A stretch of DNA of 41,381 nucleotides, taken from Selenomonas sp. GACV-9. GTDB taxonomy: Bacteria > Bacillota > Negativicutes > Selenomonadales > Selenomonadaceae. Below are positions 15,141 through 24,350 of the stretch, piece by piece. Under the pieces are notes generated by a model. It was not told the origin of the DNA and did no database searches. It was given only the letters and a program-made list of their open reading frames with translations. A program made the position numbers and the translations under genes. Every line of letters starts with the position of its first letter. The first letter of the stretch is position 1. The stretch covers positions 1 to 41,381 of the forward strand of contig FPAX01000019.1 of NCBI GenBank assembly GCA_900116485.1. The letters are read 5' to 3'.

Positions 15141-16388
15141 ATGAGTCTTATGGAAACACTGAAGAAATCTGATCCGGAAATCGCCGCACAGCTTGACAAC
15201 GAGCTGGGCCGCCAGCGCACGAAACTCGAGCTTATCGCCTCGGAAAACATCGTGAGCAAGGCAGTGCTTGAGGCCCAGGGCAGCGTGCTGACCAACAAGT
15301 ACGCCGAAGGCTACCCGGGCAAGCGCTACTATGGCGGCTGCGAGTTCGTGGATGAGGTGGAGCAGCTGGCTATCGACCGCGCCAAGAAACTGTTTGGAGC
15401 AGAATATGCCAACGTGCAGCCGCATTCGGGTGCGCAGGCCAATATGGCGGTGTTCTTTGCCCTCTTGCAGCCGGGCGATACGGTCATGGGCATGAACCTC
15501 ACGGATGGCGGACATCTGACCCATGGCAGCCCGGTCAACATGTCGGGCAAGTACTTCAACATCGTGCCGTACGGTGTTACGAAGGAGACGGAGACCATCG
15601 ACTACGATGCGCTTGAGAAGCAGGCGGAGGAGTGCCAGCCGAAGCTCATCGTCGCTGGTGCATCTGCCTATGCGCGCGTCATCGACTTCCCGCGTCTTGC
15701 CGAGATTGCGAAGAAGGTCGGTGCCTATCTGATGGTCGATATCGCGCATATCGCCGGTCTTGTCGCCGCTGGCGAGCATCCGAGCCCGGTTCCGTATGCC
15801 GATGTCGTCACGACGACGACCCATAAGACGCTGCGCGGCCCGCGTGGCGGCATGATTCTTTGCCGTGACGCTGAGTTCGGCAAGCAGTTCAACAAGGCCG
15901 TATTCCCGGGCATCCAGGGCGGCCCGCTCATGCACGTCATCGCGGCCAAGGCTGTTGCCCTGGGCGAGGCACTGCGTCCGGAGTTCAAGGAATACGCCAA
16001 GCAGCTCAAGAAGAACGCCAAGGCACTTGCTGACACGCTGTCAGCTGACGGCTTCCGTATCGTCTCGGGCGGTACGGACAACCACCTGATGCTCGTCGAT
16101 CTGACGAGCAAGGGCATCACGGGCAAAGAGGCCCAGTTCGTTCTCGATGAGGTCAACATCACGGCCAACCGCAACACGATCCCGTTCGAGCCGTTGTCGC
16201 CGTTCGTCACGAGCGGCATCCGTCTGGGTTCTCCGGCCCTGACCACGCGCGGGTTCAAGGAAGAGGATATGGTAGAAGTAGGGAATATCATAGCCATGGT
16301 CCTGAGCGATCCGCAGAACGAAGAAGTCAAGGCGGCGGCCCGCAAGCGCGTAGCTGCTCTTTGCGAAAAATATCCGCTTTATGAATAA
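15141..16388 (+). CDS. glyA: Serine hydroxymethyltransferase
   Basis: PLP enzyme converting serine and tetrahydrofolate to glycine and methylene-tetrahydrofolate, 415 residues. The PLP-binding Lys229 is in [16 protein letters not shown]. The N-terminal [25 protein letters not shown] and [15 protein letters not shown] motifs are all present. Length and motifs match functional GlyA proteins. ATG 15141 is preceded by AGGAGG. It is the middle gene of rpiB-glyA-upp and supplies one-carbon units for purine synthesis, whose last steps are encoded just upstream. Confidence 0.97.
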   Translation: MSLMETLKKSDPEIAAQLDNELGRQRTKLELIASENIVSKAVLEAQGSVLTNKYAEGYPGKRYYGGCEFVDEVEQLAIDRAKKLFGAEYANVQPHSGAQANMAVFFALLQPGDTVMGMNLTDGGHLTHGSPVNMSGKYFNIVPYGVTKETETIDYDALEKQAEECQPKLIVAGASAYARVIDFPRLAEIAKKVGAYLMVDIAHIAGLVAAGEHPSPVPYADVVTTTTHKTLRGPRGGMILCRDAEFGKQFNKAVFPGIQGGPLMHVIAAKAVALGEALRPEFKEYAKQLKKNAKALADTLSADGFRIVSGGTDNHLMLVDLTSKGITGKEAQFVLDEVNITANRNTIPFEPLSPFVTSGIRLGSPALTTRGFKEEDMVEVGNIIAMVLSDPQNEEVKAAARKRVAALCEKYPLYE

Positions 16389-16413
16389 GAGAAACTGAAG
16401 GAGAAGAAAGAAA

Positions 16414-17052
16414 ATGTCTGAAGATATGAAAGTAACCGTAATCGACCACCCGCTGATCCAGCACAAGCTGACGCTGATGCGCCAGAAGGATACGGGCACG
16501 AAGGATTTCCGTGAGCTCCTGGAAGAGATCGCTATGCTCATGGCCTATGAGATCACGCGTGACTTCCCGCTCAAGGAGATTGAGATCGAGACGCCGGTCA
16601 CGAAGTGCAAGGCCAAGGTCCTCGCCGGCAAGAAGGTCGGTGTCGTTCCTATCCTGCGCGCTGGTCTCGGCATGCTCAACGGTGTTGTCAACATGGTTCC
16701 GGCTGCCCGCGTCGGCCATGTCGGCATGTACCGTGACCCGAAGACCCTCAAGCCGGTCGAGTACTACTGCAAGCTGCCGAATGACGTTGCTGAGCGCACG
16801 CTGATTGTCGTCGACCCGATGCTGGCAACGGGCGGCAGTGCAGCAGCTGCCCTTTCGCTGCTCAAGGAGAAAGGCGCCAAATCCATGATTCTCATGTGCC
16901 TCGTAGCCGCTCCGGAAGGCATCAAGGTCATCAATGAAGAGCATCCGGACGTACCGCTCTACGTTGCTGCCATCGACGAGAAACTCAACGAGAAGGGCTA
17001 CATCGTTCCAGGCCTCGGCGACGCTGGCGACCGTATCTTCGGCACGCTGTAA
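16414..17052 (+). CDS. upp: Uracil phosphoribosyltransferase
   Basis: Pyrimidine salvage enzyme making UMP from uracil and PRPP, 212 residues. The PRPP-binding loop [12 protein letters not shown] and the uracil-binding C-terminal region [16 protein letters not shown] are intact, and [10 protein letters not shown] is near residue 80. ATG 16414 is preceded by AAGGAG. It lies 25 bases after glyA, so the two are co-transcribed. Confidence 0.97.
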   Translation: MSEDMKVTVIDHPLIQHKLTLMRQKDTGTKDFRELLEEIAMLMAYEITRDFPLKEIEIETPVTKCKAKVLAGKKVGVVPILRAGLGMLNGVVNMVPAARVGHVGMYRDPKTLKPVEYYCKLPNDVAERTLIVVDPMLATGGSAAAALSLLKEKGAKSMILMCLVAAPEGIKVINEEHPDVPLYVAAIDEKLNEKGYIVPGLGDAGDRIFGTL

Positions 17053-17110
17053 TCTGCGCGTCATTCCTCAAGTGGATGAGGATGGCATGATTTAAAAGGA
17101 GTAAGTAATT

Positions 17111-18217
17111 TTGAGTAACTTAGAAGTAGGTATTGTCGGCCTGCCAAATGTCGGCAAGAGCACTTTGTTCAATGCAATCACGAAGGCTGGTGCTGAGGCG
17201 GCTAACTTCCCGTTCTGCACGATTGAGCCGAATGTCGGCGTCGTTGCGGTGCCGGATGAGCGCCTCAAGGTGCTGCACGAGATGTACGATTCCAAGAAGA
17301 CGACGCCGGCCTCGGTGCGCTTTGTCGATATCGCTGGTCTTGTCAAGGGCGCCTCGAAGGGCGAGGGTCTTGGCAACAAGTTCCTTGAGCACATCCGTCA
17401 GGTTGATGCGGTCGCTCATGTCGTACGCTGCTTTGACGACCAGAACATCACCCATGTCGAGGGCGGCATCGATCCGCTGCGCGACATCGATATCATCCAG
17501 ACGGAGCTCTGCCTGGCTGACCTTGAGGTCGTCGAAAAGCGCATCATGAAGGTAGCCAAGCTGGCTAAATCCGGTGCCAAAGAGGCCCGCGTCGAGGATG
17601 AGATCCTGCGCCGTATCAAAGAGGCCCTCGACGAGGCAAAACCAGCCCGTCAGGTCGACCTGAGTGCTGATGACCTCGAGGTCATCAAGGATATGAACCT
17701 CATCACGCTGAAACCGACGCTCTATGTCACGAATGTGGCGGAAGACGAAGTGGCAACGGCCTTCGATGAGAACGAATATGTGCAGAAGGTCAAGGAGTTC
17801 GCCGCTCAGGAAGGTGCTGAGGTCGTTGCTATCTCGGCCAAGGTTGAGTCGGAAATTGCTGAGCTTGACGAGGAAGAGGCCAAGGCATTCCTCGAGGATC
17901 TCGGCGAGACGGAGAGCGGTCTTGACCGCTTGATCAAGGCTGCCTTCGACCTGCTGGGCCTGCAGACGTTCCTGACGGCTGGCCCGGACGAGTGCCGCGC
18001 CTGGACCATCGTCAAGGGAACGACGGCGCCGAAGGCTGCTGGCAAGATCCATACGGACTTCGAGCGTGGCTTTATCCGCGCCGAAATCGTCAACTACGAT
18101 GACCTTGTGGCCAATGGCAGCGTCGCTGCAGCCCGCGAAAAAGGACAGGTTCGCGTGGAGGGCAAGGACTACGTCATGCAGGATGGCGATGTCGTGAACT
18201 TCCGCTTTAACGTCTAA
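17111..18217 (+). CDS. ychF: YchF/OLA1-family P-loop ATPase
   Basis: A 368-residue translation-associated NTPase of the Obg-related group. G1 is GLPNVGKST (residues 10-18), G3 is [11 protein letters not shown], and the G4 position reads TNVAED in place of NKxD, the change that gives YchF proteins their ATP preference. A helical insertion follows and the C-terminus is a TGS domain ([13 protein letters not shown]). The start is TTG 17111, preceded by AAGGAG; no nearer ATG fits. It follows upp by 58 bases and ends in a strong terminator. Confidence 0.95.
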   Translation: MSNLEVGIVGLPNVGKSTLFNAITKAGAEAANFPFCTIEPNVGVVAVPDERLKVLHEMYDSKKTTPASVRFVDIAGLVKGASKGEGLGNKFLEHIRQVDAVAHVVRCFDDQNITHVEGGIDPLRDIDIIQTELCLADLEVVEKRIMKVAKLAKSGAKEARVEDEILRRIKEALDEAKPARQVDLSADDLEVIKDMNLITLKPTLYVTNVAEDEVATAFDENEYVQKVKEFAAQEGAEVVAISAKVESEIAELDEEEAKAFLEDLGETESGLDRLIKAAFDLLGLQTFLTAGPDECRAWTIVKGTTAPKAAGKIHTDFERGFIRAEIVNYDDLVANGSVAAAREKGQVRVEGKDYVMQDGDVVNFRFNV

Positions 18218-18230
18218 GTACATACATATG

Positions 18231-18269
18231 GAAAACGCCCGTATGATTGCATATCATACGGGCGTTTTC
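18231..18269. terminator. Bidirectional terminator after ychF
   Basis: GAAAACGCCCGTATGAT (18231-18247) pairs perfectly with its inverse at 18253-18269. The A and T runs serve both ychF and the convergent molybdoenzyme gene. Confidence 0.9.
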
Positions 18270-18287
18270 TTCTGAAGTGGCGGCTTT

Positions 18288-20288
18288 TTACTTTGCACGG
18301 ATATTGACGAATACGTCGTAGAGGGCGAGCCCCGGGGCGCCGGTGCTCAGGGTGCCGAGGTCTGTGGGATGCCCACCGTTGAGTGCATTTACGTTGCCTT
18401 GCTGGCTGCTGCCCTGGTAGCTCATCAGGATATCGGCGGCCAGTGTGTCATCGTAGGCAATGGTGGCGGTCAGTGACCCGTATTCGTTCCAGAGGATGAC
18501 GTGCTGGCCCTCCGTGAGCCTGCGTTTTTTCGCACTGTCAGGGTGGATATAGACGACGGGGTACTCGGGGAGCTCCGCCAGACGGGTGTATGTCTGGCCG
18601 TTGATGCTCTGTTGGGCATGAGGCGTGATAAAGTGGAAAGGATAATCTTCCGTGGGCAGCAGAACATCAAGCTGCTTAGGCAGCTCACAGCAGTGGAACT
18701 TGCCATCGTCGGTGGCGAACTTGCCGTCTTGCCAGGCTATGCCGCTGGGGCGAACCTTGATAGCTCCCTCGCGCAGCTGCCGCCAGCCGTTGATGCCGAG
18801 CTGCCGGCAGACCGCAGGCGGGAATTCGGCATCGAGGAACTCCTCGTCCGTCTGCTCCGCCGGGAAATCGCTGGTGCCTGGCGCAAGCTCATTCAGACGG
18901 CGCGTCAGCAGACGGGCAATCTCAAGGTCGCTCTTGGCCTCGCCGCGCGGCGGGATTGCTGCTTCGTTGATGCCCAGCCAGCGCGGGAAGTAGCCGGTAT
19001 AGACGTCGATATCTTCAAATTCTGTCGTGACGGGCAAGACGATATCAGCCATCTCGGCAGTCTTGGTCAGGAATTTATCGGCAACCACGACGAGCTCGAG
19101 CTCAGACCAGAGTGCCTGGAGTTCACGCAGGCCTACGTCCTGGCTGACCAGGTTGCGGCAGGCAATCCAGAGCAGGCGCACAGGCGGATCTTGCAGGCTG
19201 CGCAATGTCTGCGAGAATTGGTTGATGTTGACATAGCGGGTATCAGCCCGCTCGCGTTTGGTGGCATAGGGGAAGTCTACGCCCTCGCGGTCGGCAAAGT
19301 TCACGCCGCCGCCGGGGATGCCGATATTGCCGGTCAGCATGGCAAGGGCATCGATAAGGCGGATCGTGAGCCCTCCATGCACATGGCGCTGCATGCCAAA
19401 GCCACACCAGATATGCATGGGATGCTGGCTGGCTATGAGCTCGATGAGGGTATCAATCGCCTCAGCAGGCTGATCGATCACGGCTTCCAGCTGGGATTGG
19501 TCGAGTCTTTGGATGTCTGCCAGCAGCTTGTCGCCGCCGCGGATGCGCTGCGGATCGTTGTGCAGGGCGCCGCGGGCCGCAAGCTTCTGCAGCAGCAGCA
19601 GCACCAGCGCAGCGTCGCTGCCCGGCCGGATCTGGATGTAGTAGTCAGCTTTGCGGGCTGTCTCCGTGTACAGTGGATCGATGACGACGATCTTTGTGCC
19701 CTTGGCTTGAGCCTGATAGATGGCCTCCATGGAATGGATGGAGGTCCAGGCGGGGTTGACGCCCCAGAGGATGATGAGCTGCGAGTGGACAAGGGTCTGG
19801 ACATCGGAGGTGATATTGCCGCCAAAGTCGAGCTTTTGGGCATCGATCCCGGAGGAAAAACAAGGCGTGCCTGTGGTCTGGGTCGTCGGGCCCAGGCTGT
19901 TGAACATACCCTCGCAGGCATAGTGCAGCAGGCCGAAGTTGCCGGAGTATTTATTGAGGCATAGGGGCAGGGTGGAGTGATAGCGCTCCTTGAGGGCGAG
20001 CATCTTGCGGGCGATGATTTCGATAGCCGTATCCCAGGTGATGCGCTGCCAGTGCCCGGTGCCGCGGCCCTGCTGGCGCAACGGGAAAAGCAGCCGCTGC
20101 GGATGGTAGACCGAGTCGAGGATCTGCTTCCCCTTGGCGCAGAGCTGGGCATAGTGCGGGTTGCTGCTGGCATCGCCAGTCAGCTTTTCGATGCGGCCGT
20201 TGCGTGTATAGGCGAGCAGCGGGCAGGAATCGTAGCAGTTGCGCGGGCAGGTATGCCGCGTGATCTGATAGCCGTCTTTGTAAAGCAT
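18288..20288 (-). CDS. Molybdopterin oxidoreductase, DMSO-reductase family
   Basis: A 666-residue catalytic subunit binding one [4Fe-4S] cluster and a bis-pterin molybdenum (or tungsten) cofactor. Cys14, Cys18, Cys22 (HTCPRNCYDSC) and Cys50 (QLCAKGKQ) ligate the cluster. GTPCFSSGIDA carries Cys143, the likely metal ligand. WGVNPAWTSIH and VVIDPLYTETARKADYY bind the pterins. There is no twin-arginine signal, so it works in the cytoplasm. GAGGAG is 10 bases before ATG 20288; a longer TTG start would place that ribosome site inside the gene. The divergent ferredoxin subunit, regulator and chaperone form its module. Substrate unknown; no membrane-anchor (NrfD/DmsC) gene is nearby. Confidence 0.88.
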   Translation of the reverse strand: MLYKDGYQITRHTCPRNCYDSCPLLAYTRNGRIEKLTGDASSNPHYAQLCAKGKQILDSVYHPQRLLFPLRQQGRGTGHWQRITWDTAIEIIARKMLALKERYHSTLPLCLNKYSGNFGLLHYACEGMFNSLGPTTQTTGTPCFSSGIDAQKLDFGGNITSDVQTLVHSQLIILWGVNPAWTSIHSMEAIYQAQAKGTKIVVIDPLYTETARKADYYIQIRPGSDAALVLLLLQKLAARGALHNDPQRIRGGDKLLADIQRLDQSQLEAVIDQPAEAIDTLIELIASQHPMHIWCGFGMQRHVHGGLTIRLIDALAMLTGNIGIPGGGVNFADREGVDFPYATKRERADTRYVNINQFSQTLRSLQDPPVRLLWIACRNLVSQDVGLRELQALWSELELVVVADKFLTKTAEMADIVLPVTTEFEDIDVYTGYFPRWLGINEAAIPPRGEAKSDLEIARLLTRRLNELAPGTSDFPAEQTDEEFLDAEFPPAVCRQLGINGWRQLREGAIKVRPSGIAWQDGKFATDDGKFHCCELPKQLDVLLPTEDYPFHFITPHAQQSINGQTYTRLAELPEYPVVYIHPDSAKKRRLTEGQHVILWNEYGSLTATIAYDDTLAADILMSYQGSSQQGNVNALNGGHPTDLGTLSTGAPGLALYDVFVNIRAK

Positions 20289-20339
20289 GGGTGGTATCTC
20301 CTCGGGCAGTGGTGGTGATGTCAATATGAAGAAAATCCG

Positions 20340-20380
20340 AAATTATGGTATAATTGTATAATATAATTATATCATAATTT
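20340..20380. promoter_or_regulatory. 16-bp inverted repeat in the divergent redox promoter region
   Basis: AAATTATGGTATAATT (20340-20355) and AATTATATCATAATTT (20365-20380) are inverted copies with one mismatch and a 9-bp spacer, in a very AT-rich island between the molybdoenzyme and the ferredoxin gene. It probably overlaps both promoters and is a candidate operator for the PucR-type regulator encoded at 20992. Confidence 0.6.
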
Positions 20381-20435
20381 GTTATTTCGCAAATAAAATG
20401 AGATAGATACTGGCAAAGTGTAAGGGGGATTTTGC

Positions 20436-21008
20436 ATGCAGCCGCATCAGATAGGGTTTCAGGTCGATCTAGACCGCTGCGTTGGCTGCCGGGCCTGTGA
20501 GCTGGCCTGTCAGCATCAGCATCCGGAGTCGCTGGCTGGGTTCCGTCATGTGGAACGGCTGCATGCGAGTGTCCGTGTGCAGGGGCTGCTGTCACTGGCG
20601 TGCAATCACTGTGCTGCGCCTGAATGTATGCGGGTTTGTCCCGAGCACTGCTATGATAAGCTGCGCAATGGCATCGTCCGTCATCACAGTGAGAGCTGTG
20701 TCGGCTGTGGTCGCTGTGTCGGCGCCTGTCCCTTTGGGGCGCCACGGCTGAATCCGCGGACGCAGAAGGCGGAAAAATGCGACTTCTGCGAAGACAGGCT
20801 GACAAGAGGTCAGCTGCCAGCCTGCGTCGAGGCATGCCCTGTGGGGGCGCTGCAGCTTATCGAGCTTGGTGAACTGACGGAGGCAGACAAGAATCTGCCG
20901 GACTATCCATTGATCCGTTATACGCAGCCGTCCATCCGTTTTGTGCCGGCTCGTCAGCCCATTCGTTTTTTGCGCAAGGAGGCAAAAAGTAATGACCAGC
21001 AAAAATGA
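20436..21008 (+). CDS. Four-cluster ferredoxin electron-transfer subunit (DmsB/HycB-like)
   Basis: A 190-residue iron-sulfur protein with sixteen Cys in four groups: CVGCRACELACQ, CNHCAAPECMRVCP, CVGCGRCVGACP and CDFCEDRL...ACVEACP. This is the pattern of the four-[4Fe-4S] subunits that wire DMSO-reductase-family enzymes to their partners. No signal peptide, matching the cytoplasmic catalytic subunit encoded divergently. The C-terminal 50 residues are cluster-free. It overlaps the regulator gene by 17 bases, so the subunit and its probable regulator share a transcript. Confidence 0.88.
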   Translation: MQPHQIGFQVDLDRCVGCRACELACQHQHPESLAGFRHVERLHASVRVQGLLSLACNHCAAPECMRVCPEHCYDKLRNGIVRHHSESCVGCGRCVGACPFGAPRLNPRTQKAEKCDFCEDRLTRGQLPACVEACPVGALQLIELGELTEADKNLPDYPLIRYTQPSIRFVPARQPIRFLRKEAKSNDQQK

Positions 21009-22170
21009 TATGGAGGCGCTGTGGCAGCAGACGTCACTGTCAGGCAAGCTGAATCAGGCAGCAGAGCTGACGGGGCTCGAATTCGTGGTGCTGATGCAGT
21101 CGGGCAACCTCCGGGAACGAACAGCGGGATTCCCGGATCCTGAGCTGTCACTGCTGCTCAATCGGCGGCAGGCACTGCTGCAGCAGGATATGGCTCCGTT
21201 CCTGGACCTTACGGTAAGGCCGTTATGCTATGGCGCGTTGCAGTTCGGCTGGCTGGTGACGGCAGCTGCTGAGCTGGAGCCAGAGGCAGCGGCGCTGATT
21301 GATGAGCTGTCGTGCCACCTCACGTTCCTGCTTTGGCATGAGGAGGAAATGCGGCAGGAAGAGCGCCGTCACCGGGAGCAGTTCCTCTATGATGTGCTCT
21401 ATCATAATTTCCATTCCTCCGAGGAAGTCATCAGCATGGGGCGGCTTTGGCATATGAATCTCGATCAGCCCCATTACGTTGTTGTGGCGGAATTCGATCA
21501 GCCGCTGCCGGGCAGCCGCTCCAAGCAGCTGATTGATACCCTTGAGAGCGCCTGGCGGGGGCTGCTGGCCGGGTTTTTTACCCAGCCGGTGACGATGCAG
21601 CTGCGCACCCAGCTGATCATGCTGCTGCCGGTGCTGGCATCTACGGGCATCCGGCAGGCCAGTGCTCCGCAGCAGTTCCAGGCGAGCATGGATAAAGTCC
21701 GGCAGGCACATCCACAGCTGCCGACCTTCTCGCTGGGCATTGGCCGGGTCTATCCGCTGGTCGCTGACATCTGCCGCAGCCTTCAGGAGGCGCGGCAGGC
21801 GGTGAGCCTGGGGCGTTTCCGCAAGGCTGAGAGCGGTGTCACTTGCTATGATGATCTCGGTGTATTCAAGCTGCTCGCGCATATCCGCACAGAGGAACTT
21901 GACGATTTCGTACAGGAGACGCTGGGCGTGCTTATGGACTATGACAGCGCGAACAAGACGGATTTCCTGCGGACCTTGGAGATATTCTTTCAGGAAAACG
22001 AGTCACTGCCCCAGGCAGCTGAGCGCATGTTCATCCATGCCAATACCCTGCGCAACCGTCTGAAGAAGATTGAGGAGGTGCTGGGCGCCGACCTTGGGCA
22101 GGTTGATGTTCGGGCGCGTTTTTACCTTGCCTGCCAGGCTTTGCGCATCATTCGGCGGCCACAGAACTGA
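20992..22170 (+). CDS. PucR/CdaR-family transcriptional regulator
   Basis: A 392-residue protein whose C-terminus carries the PucR-type helix-turn-helix (AERMFIHANTLRNRLKKIEEVLG region, about residues 345-367), preceded by a GGDEF-like fold typical of CdaR proteins (FSLGIGRVYPLVADICRSLQEA). The N-terminal about 140 residues are a possible sensory domain that I do not recognise. ATG 20992 follows GGAGG; an in-frame start at 20941 lies inside the ferredoxin gene with no ribosome site. Position in the operon suggests it controls the divergent molybdoenzyme genes through the palindrome at 20340. The inducer is unknown. Confidence 0.8.
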   Translation: MTSKNDMEALWQQTSLSGKLNQAAELTGLEFVVLMQSGNLRERTAGFPDPELSLLLNRRQALLQQDMAPFLDLTVRPLCYGALQFGWLVTAAAELEPEAAALIDELSCHLTFLLWHEEEMRQEERRHREQFLYDVLYHNFHSSEEVISMGRLWHMNLDQPHYVVVAEFDQPLPGSRSKQLIDTLESAWRGLLAGFFTQPVTMQLRTQLIMLLPVLASTGIRQASAPQQFQASMDKVRQAHPQLPTFSLGIGRVYPLVADICRSLQEARQAVSLGRFRKAESGVTCYDDLGVFKLLAHIRTEELDDFVQETLGVLMDYDSANKTDFLRTLEIFFQENESLPQAAERMFIHANTLRNRLKKIEEVLGADLGQVDVRARFYLACQALRIIRRPQN

Positions 22171-22292
22171 GCGATTTTCAGTTCCTGTGTAAAATCTTAT
22201 AAGTATCACGCGAATATTTGGAAAAATTCACAGTAAATGCCATTCAATTTTTTATTATACTAAAGATTAATATACAGCTATGATAATTTTGA

Positions 22293-22913
22293 ATGAAAGT
22301 GTGTGTTTTTATAATGTGTGAGCATGAAACGAAAGCGGGCCTGCAGAACAAGGCCGCGATATACCGGGAGCTGTCGGAGTACTATTCCGGCGTGCTGCGT
22401 TCGGGCAAAGCGGCATCGATGCATATCGGCTCGCTGCTGGCTGTCCGCTTGGCAGTGCCCGAGGTGGGCGAAAACAGTGCCTATGATTTCAACCGTTTAT
22501 TCATTGATCCGCAGCAGCTCTTGGCTCCGCCCCATGAGGCGGCCTACTGCGGCGAGCGGACGACAGCAATGCGGCTGGAGTGCCTGTTTGCGCGTCAAGC
22601 CTGTGAGGATGCAGGGCTTGATTTGCTGCAGGGCGACACGCCGAACGGCCACCTGCATTATGCCTTTGCCTATATGAGCTGCCTGCTCGAGGCGCTGGCC
22701 AAGGAGCCGACATTTGATACCGAGCTGGCCGTGGCCCTTTGGGAAAGCTATCAGCTATACTTGCGGGATCATCTGCTGAACTGGATCTTTGACCATCTGC
22801 GCGACGTGCGCCGGTTCAGCGTATCGGACTTCTGCCATAATGTTGCAGCGGCAGCAGGCGTATTCATGCAGTCCGAGCAGGAAGCCATGTACCTCGAGGC
22901 CCAGGAGGCCTGA
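22293..22913 (+). CDS. TorD/DmsD-like redox enzyme chaperone
   Basis: A 206-residue, mostly helical protein. The N-terminal KAAIYRELSEYYSGVL, the loss of clear catalytic motifs, and the C-terminal helices (LRDHLLNWIFDHLRDVRRF, where family members have a D-H-xx-x-W/E pattern) resemble TorD-family chaperones, which protect and load cofactor into molybdoenzymes. The neighbourhood supports this. ATG 22293 lacks a good ribosome site, and ATG 22314 (MCEHETKAG) is an equally possible start. The 120-base AT-rich upstream gap probably holds its own promoter. Confidence 0.6.
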   Translation: MKVCVFIMCEHETKAGLQNKAAIYRELSEYYSGVLRSGKAASMHIGSLLAVRLAVPEVGENSAYDFNRLFIDPQQLLAPPHEAAYCGERTTAMRLECLFARQACEDAGLDLLQGDTPNGHLHYAFAYMSCLLEALAKEPTFDTELAVALWESYQLYLRDHLLNWIFDHLRDVRRFSVSDFCHNVAAAAGVFMQSEQEAMYLEAQEA

Positions 22914-22930
22914 GCATATAAGAGAATAGG

Positions 22931-22986
22931 AAAAGGCTGTGCAGGAAGCATTGTCGTTAATGACATCCTTCTTGCACAGCCTTTTT
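22931..22986 (+). terminator. Terminator of the redox operon
   Basis: AAAAGGCTGTGCA (22931-22943) pairs with TGCACAGCCTTTT (from 22973), with GGAAG/CTTCT-type pairing inside, followed by TTTTT at 22982-22986. Confidence 0.85.
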
Positions 22987-23054
22987 GCATTCTTGACCGG
23001 GAAACGCTATCAGTTGAAATATGATACCGTATATGTTATCGTAAATTTTGAACT

Positions 23055-23255
23055 TTATTCTGGATCGGCGCGCTTTATGATGGCGCGCACCATCTTTTCG
23101 AACTTTGGGCGTGGCAGCATGACGAGGTGGCCGCAGCCCTGGCATTTGAGCCGGAAGTCCATGCCGACGCGCAGGATTTCCCACTCGTTGCTGCCGCATG
23201 GATGCGGCTTTTTCATGCGAACGATATCACCGAGATTGTATTGTTGCTTTTCCAT
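23055..23255 (-). CDS. DUF951 family small protein
   Basis: A 66-residue protein with the DUF951 pattern: DIVRMKKPHPCGSNEWEIL, then RLKCQGCGHLVMLPRPKFEK. Three to four Cys suggest a bound metal ion. The function is unknown. In many Firmicutes the gene lies near ychF or parB-region genes; here it stands alone and divergent from the amidase. ATG 23255 follows AAGGGGG. Confidence 0.85.
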   Translation of the reverse strand: MEKQQYNLGDIVRMKKPHPCGSNEWEILRVGMDFRLKCQGCGHLVMLPRPKFEKMVRAIIKRADPE

Positions 23256-23284
23256 TGTTAGTCCCCCTTGTGAGGTAATCTTCT

Positions 23285-24088
23285 ATGAAAGTTGCTGTAC
23301 TGCAGATGGAGGTCGCATTCGGCGCGCCTGAAAAGAATATCGCAAATTTCTACCGGCTGGCCGAGCAGGCTATGGCTAAGCGGCCCGACGTCCTGCTGCT
23401 GCCCGAGCTTTGGCGGCTCGGCTTCTACCCACGCCCTATCCTCGACTATGCTGACGCTGATGGCACGCAGACTCGCCGGGCCCTTTCGGAGCTGTCGGCG
23501 CGCTATCAGGTCAATATTGTCGGTGGTACAGTTGCCAACGCCATCGGCCAGCAGGTGTTCAACACCTGCTACGTCTTTGATCGCACGGGCCGTCTGACGA
23601 CGACCTATCATAAGACCCATCTCTTCACGCCGAGCGGTGAGAAGGATGACTTCCAGCCTGGCGACAGCGTCGTGACTTTCATGCTCGACGGGGTCAAATG
23701 CGGGCTGGCAGTCTGCTATGATATCCGCTTCCCTGAGCTGGCTCGCCGTCTGGCCCTGGAGGGCGTGGCGGTGCTGTTCGTGCCAGCGGCCTGGCCGCTC
23801 GCGCGTCTCATCCACTGGCAGACACTGCTGCGGGCGCGCGCCATCGAGAACCAGATTTTCGTCGTAGCCTGCAATGAGTCTGGTGTCGGCGCAGATAACC
23901 TGCAGCTTGCTGGTCACTCGGCCATCATCGACCCATGGGGCGAAATCCTTGCGCAGGCCGGTGAACAGGAAACCATCCTGCAGGCAAGCCTGCGCCTAGC
24001 TGTCCGGCAGCAAATCAAGGACAATATGGATGTATTTGCCGATCGGCGAGAGAAGTTATATATATCTAAGATAAATATAGCACAGTAA
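23285..24088 (+). CDS. Nitrilase-superfamily amidohydrolase (omega-amidase/YafV-like)
   Basis: A 267-residue carbon-nitrogen hydrolase with an intact Glu-Lys-Cys triad: E41 (LLLPELW), K110 (YHKTHLF) and C144 (LAVCYDIRFPEL). The GHSAIIDPWGEIL segment and the second conserved Glu region (RARAIENQIFVV) are present. The YDIRFPEL motif is shared with omega-amidases/Nit2-like enzymes, which hydrolyse alpha-ketoglutaramate-type amides. The exact substrate is not fixed. ATG 23285 is preceded by GAGG. Confidence 0.85.
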   Translation: MKVAVLQMEVAFGAPEKNIANFYRLAEQAMAKRPDVLLLPELWRLGFYPRPILDYADADGTQTRRALSELSARYQVNIVGGTVANAIGQQVFNTCYVFDRTGRLTTTYHKTHLFTPSGEKDDFQPGDSVVTFMLDGVKCGLAVCYDIRFPELARRLALEGVAVLFVPAAWPLARLIHWQTLLRARAIENQIFVVACNESGVGADNLQLAGHSAIIDPWGEILAQAGEQETILQASLRLAVRQQIKDNMDVFADRREKLYISKINIAQ

Positions 24089-24122
24089 GGCTGGAGCTGT
24101 CACGGATAGTTCCAGCCTTTCT
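24087..24122 (+). terminator. Amidase gene terminator
   Basis: AAGGCTGGAGCT (24087-24098) pairs with AGTTCCAGCCTT (24108-24119), followed by TCT. The stem begins within the stop codon. Confidence 0.8.
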
Positions 24123-24189
24123 GATATTCCTATAGTTGACTTAGAAAACTATCTAATCAAATCATAACGAAAGAATAATGGTTCGTTAA

Positions 24190-24218
24190 TTGTAATTGAC
24201 CTAGTCAAGTATTATACT
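24190..24218 (+). promoter_or_regulatory. Promoter of the first OmpM gene
   Basis: TTGTAA (24190-24195), 17 bases, TATACT (24213-24218). The spacer holds a perfect 13-bp palindrome TTGAC-CTA-GTCAA (24196-24208), a likely repressor site absent from the other two porin promoters. Confidence 0.6.
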
Positions 24219-24258
24219 GAAAGTGTCCTAAGGGAAAAGGGCACGGATAGATGAGCAC

Positions 24259-24280
24259 TGAGGAAACAAGGAAACTCATG
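24259..24280 (+). promoter_or_regulatory. Shared porin leader motif, copy 1
   Basis: TGAGGAAACA, AGGAAA, CTCATG in order: TGAG can pair with CTCA around a purine-rich loop. It lies 70 bases before the start codon. The same motif precedes the next two porin genes. Confidence 0.6.
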
Positions 24281-24350
24281 GGCTCCGCTGGACTTCCCGC
24301 AGGACGGAAGATTTTATTTCTTTTCGTTCAACGAAATGGAGGAGATTATC

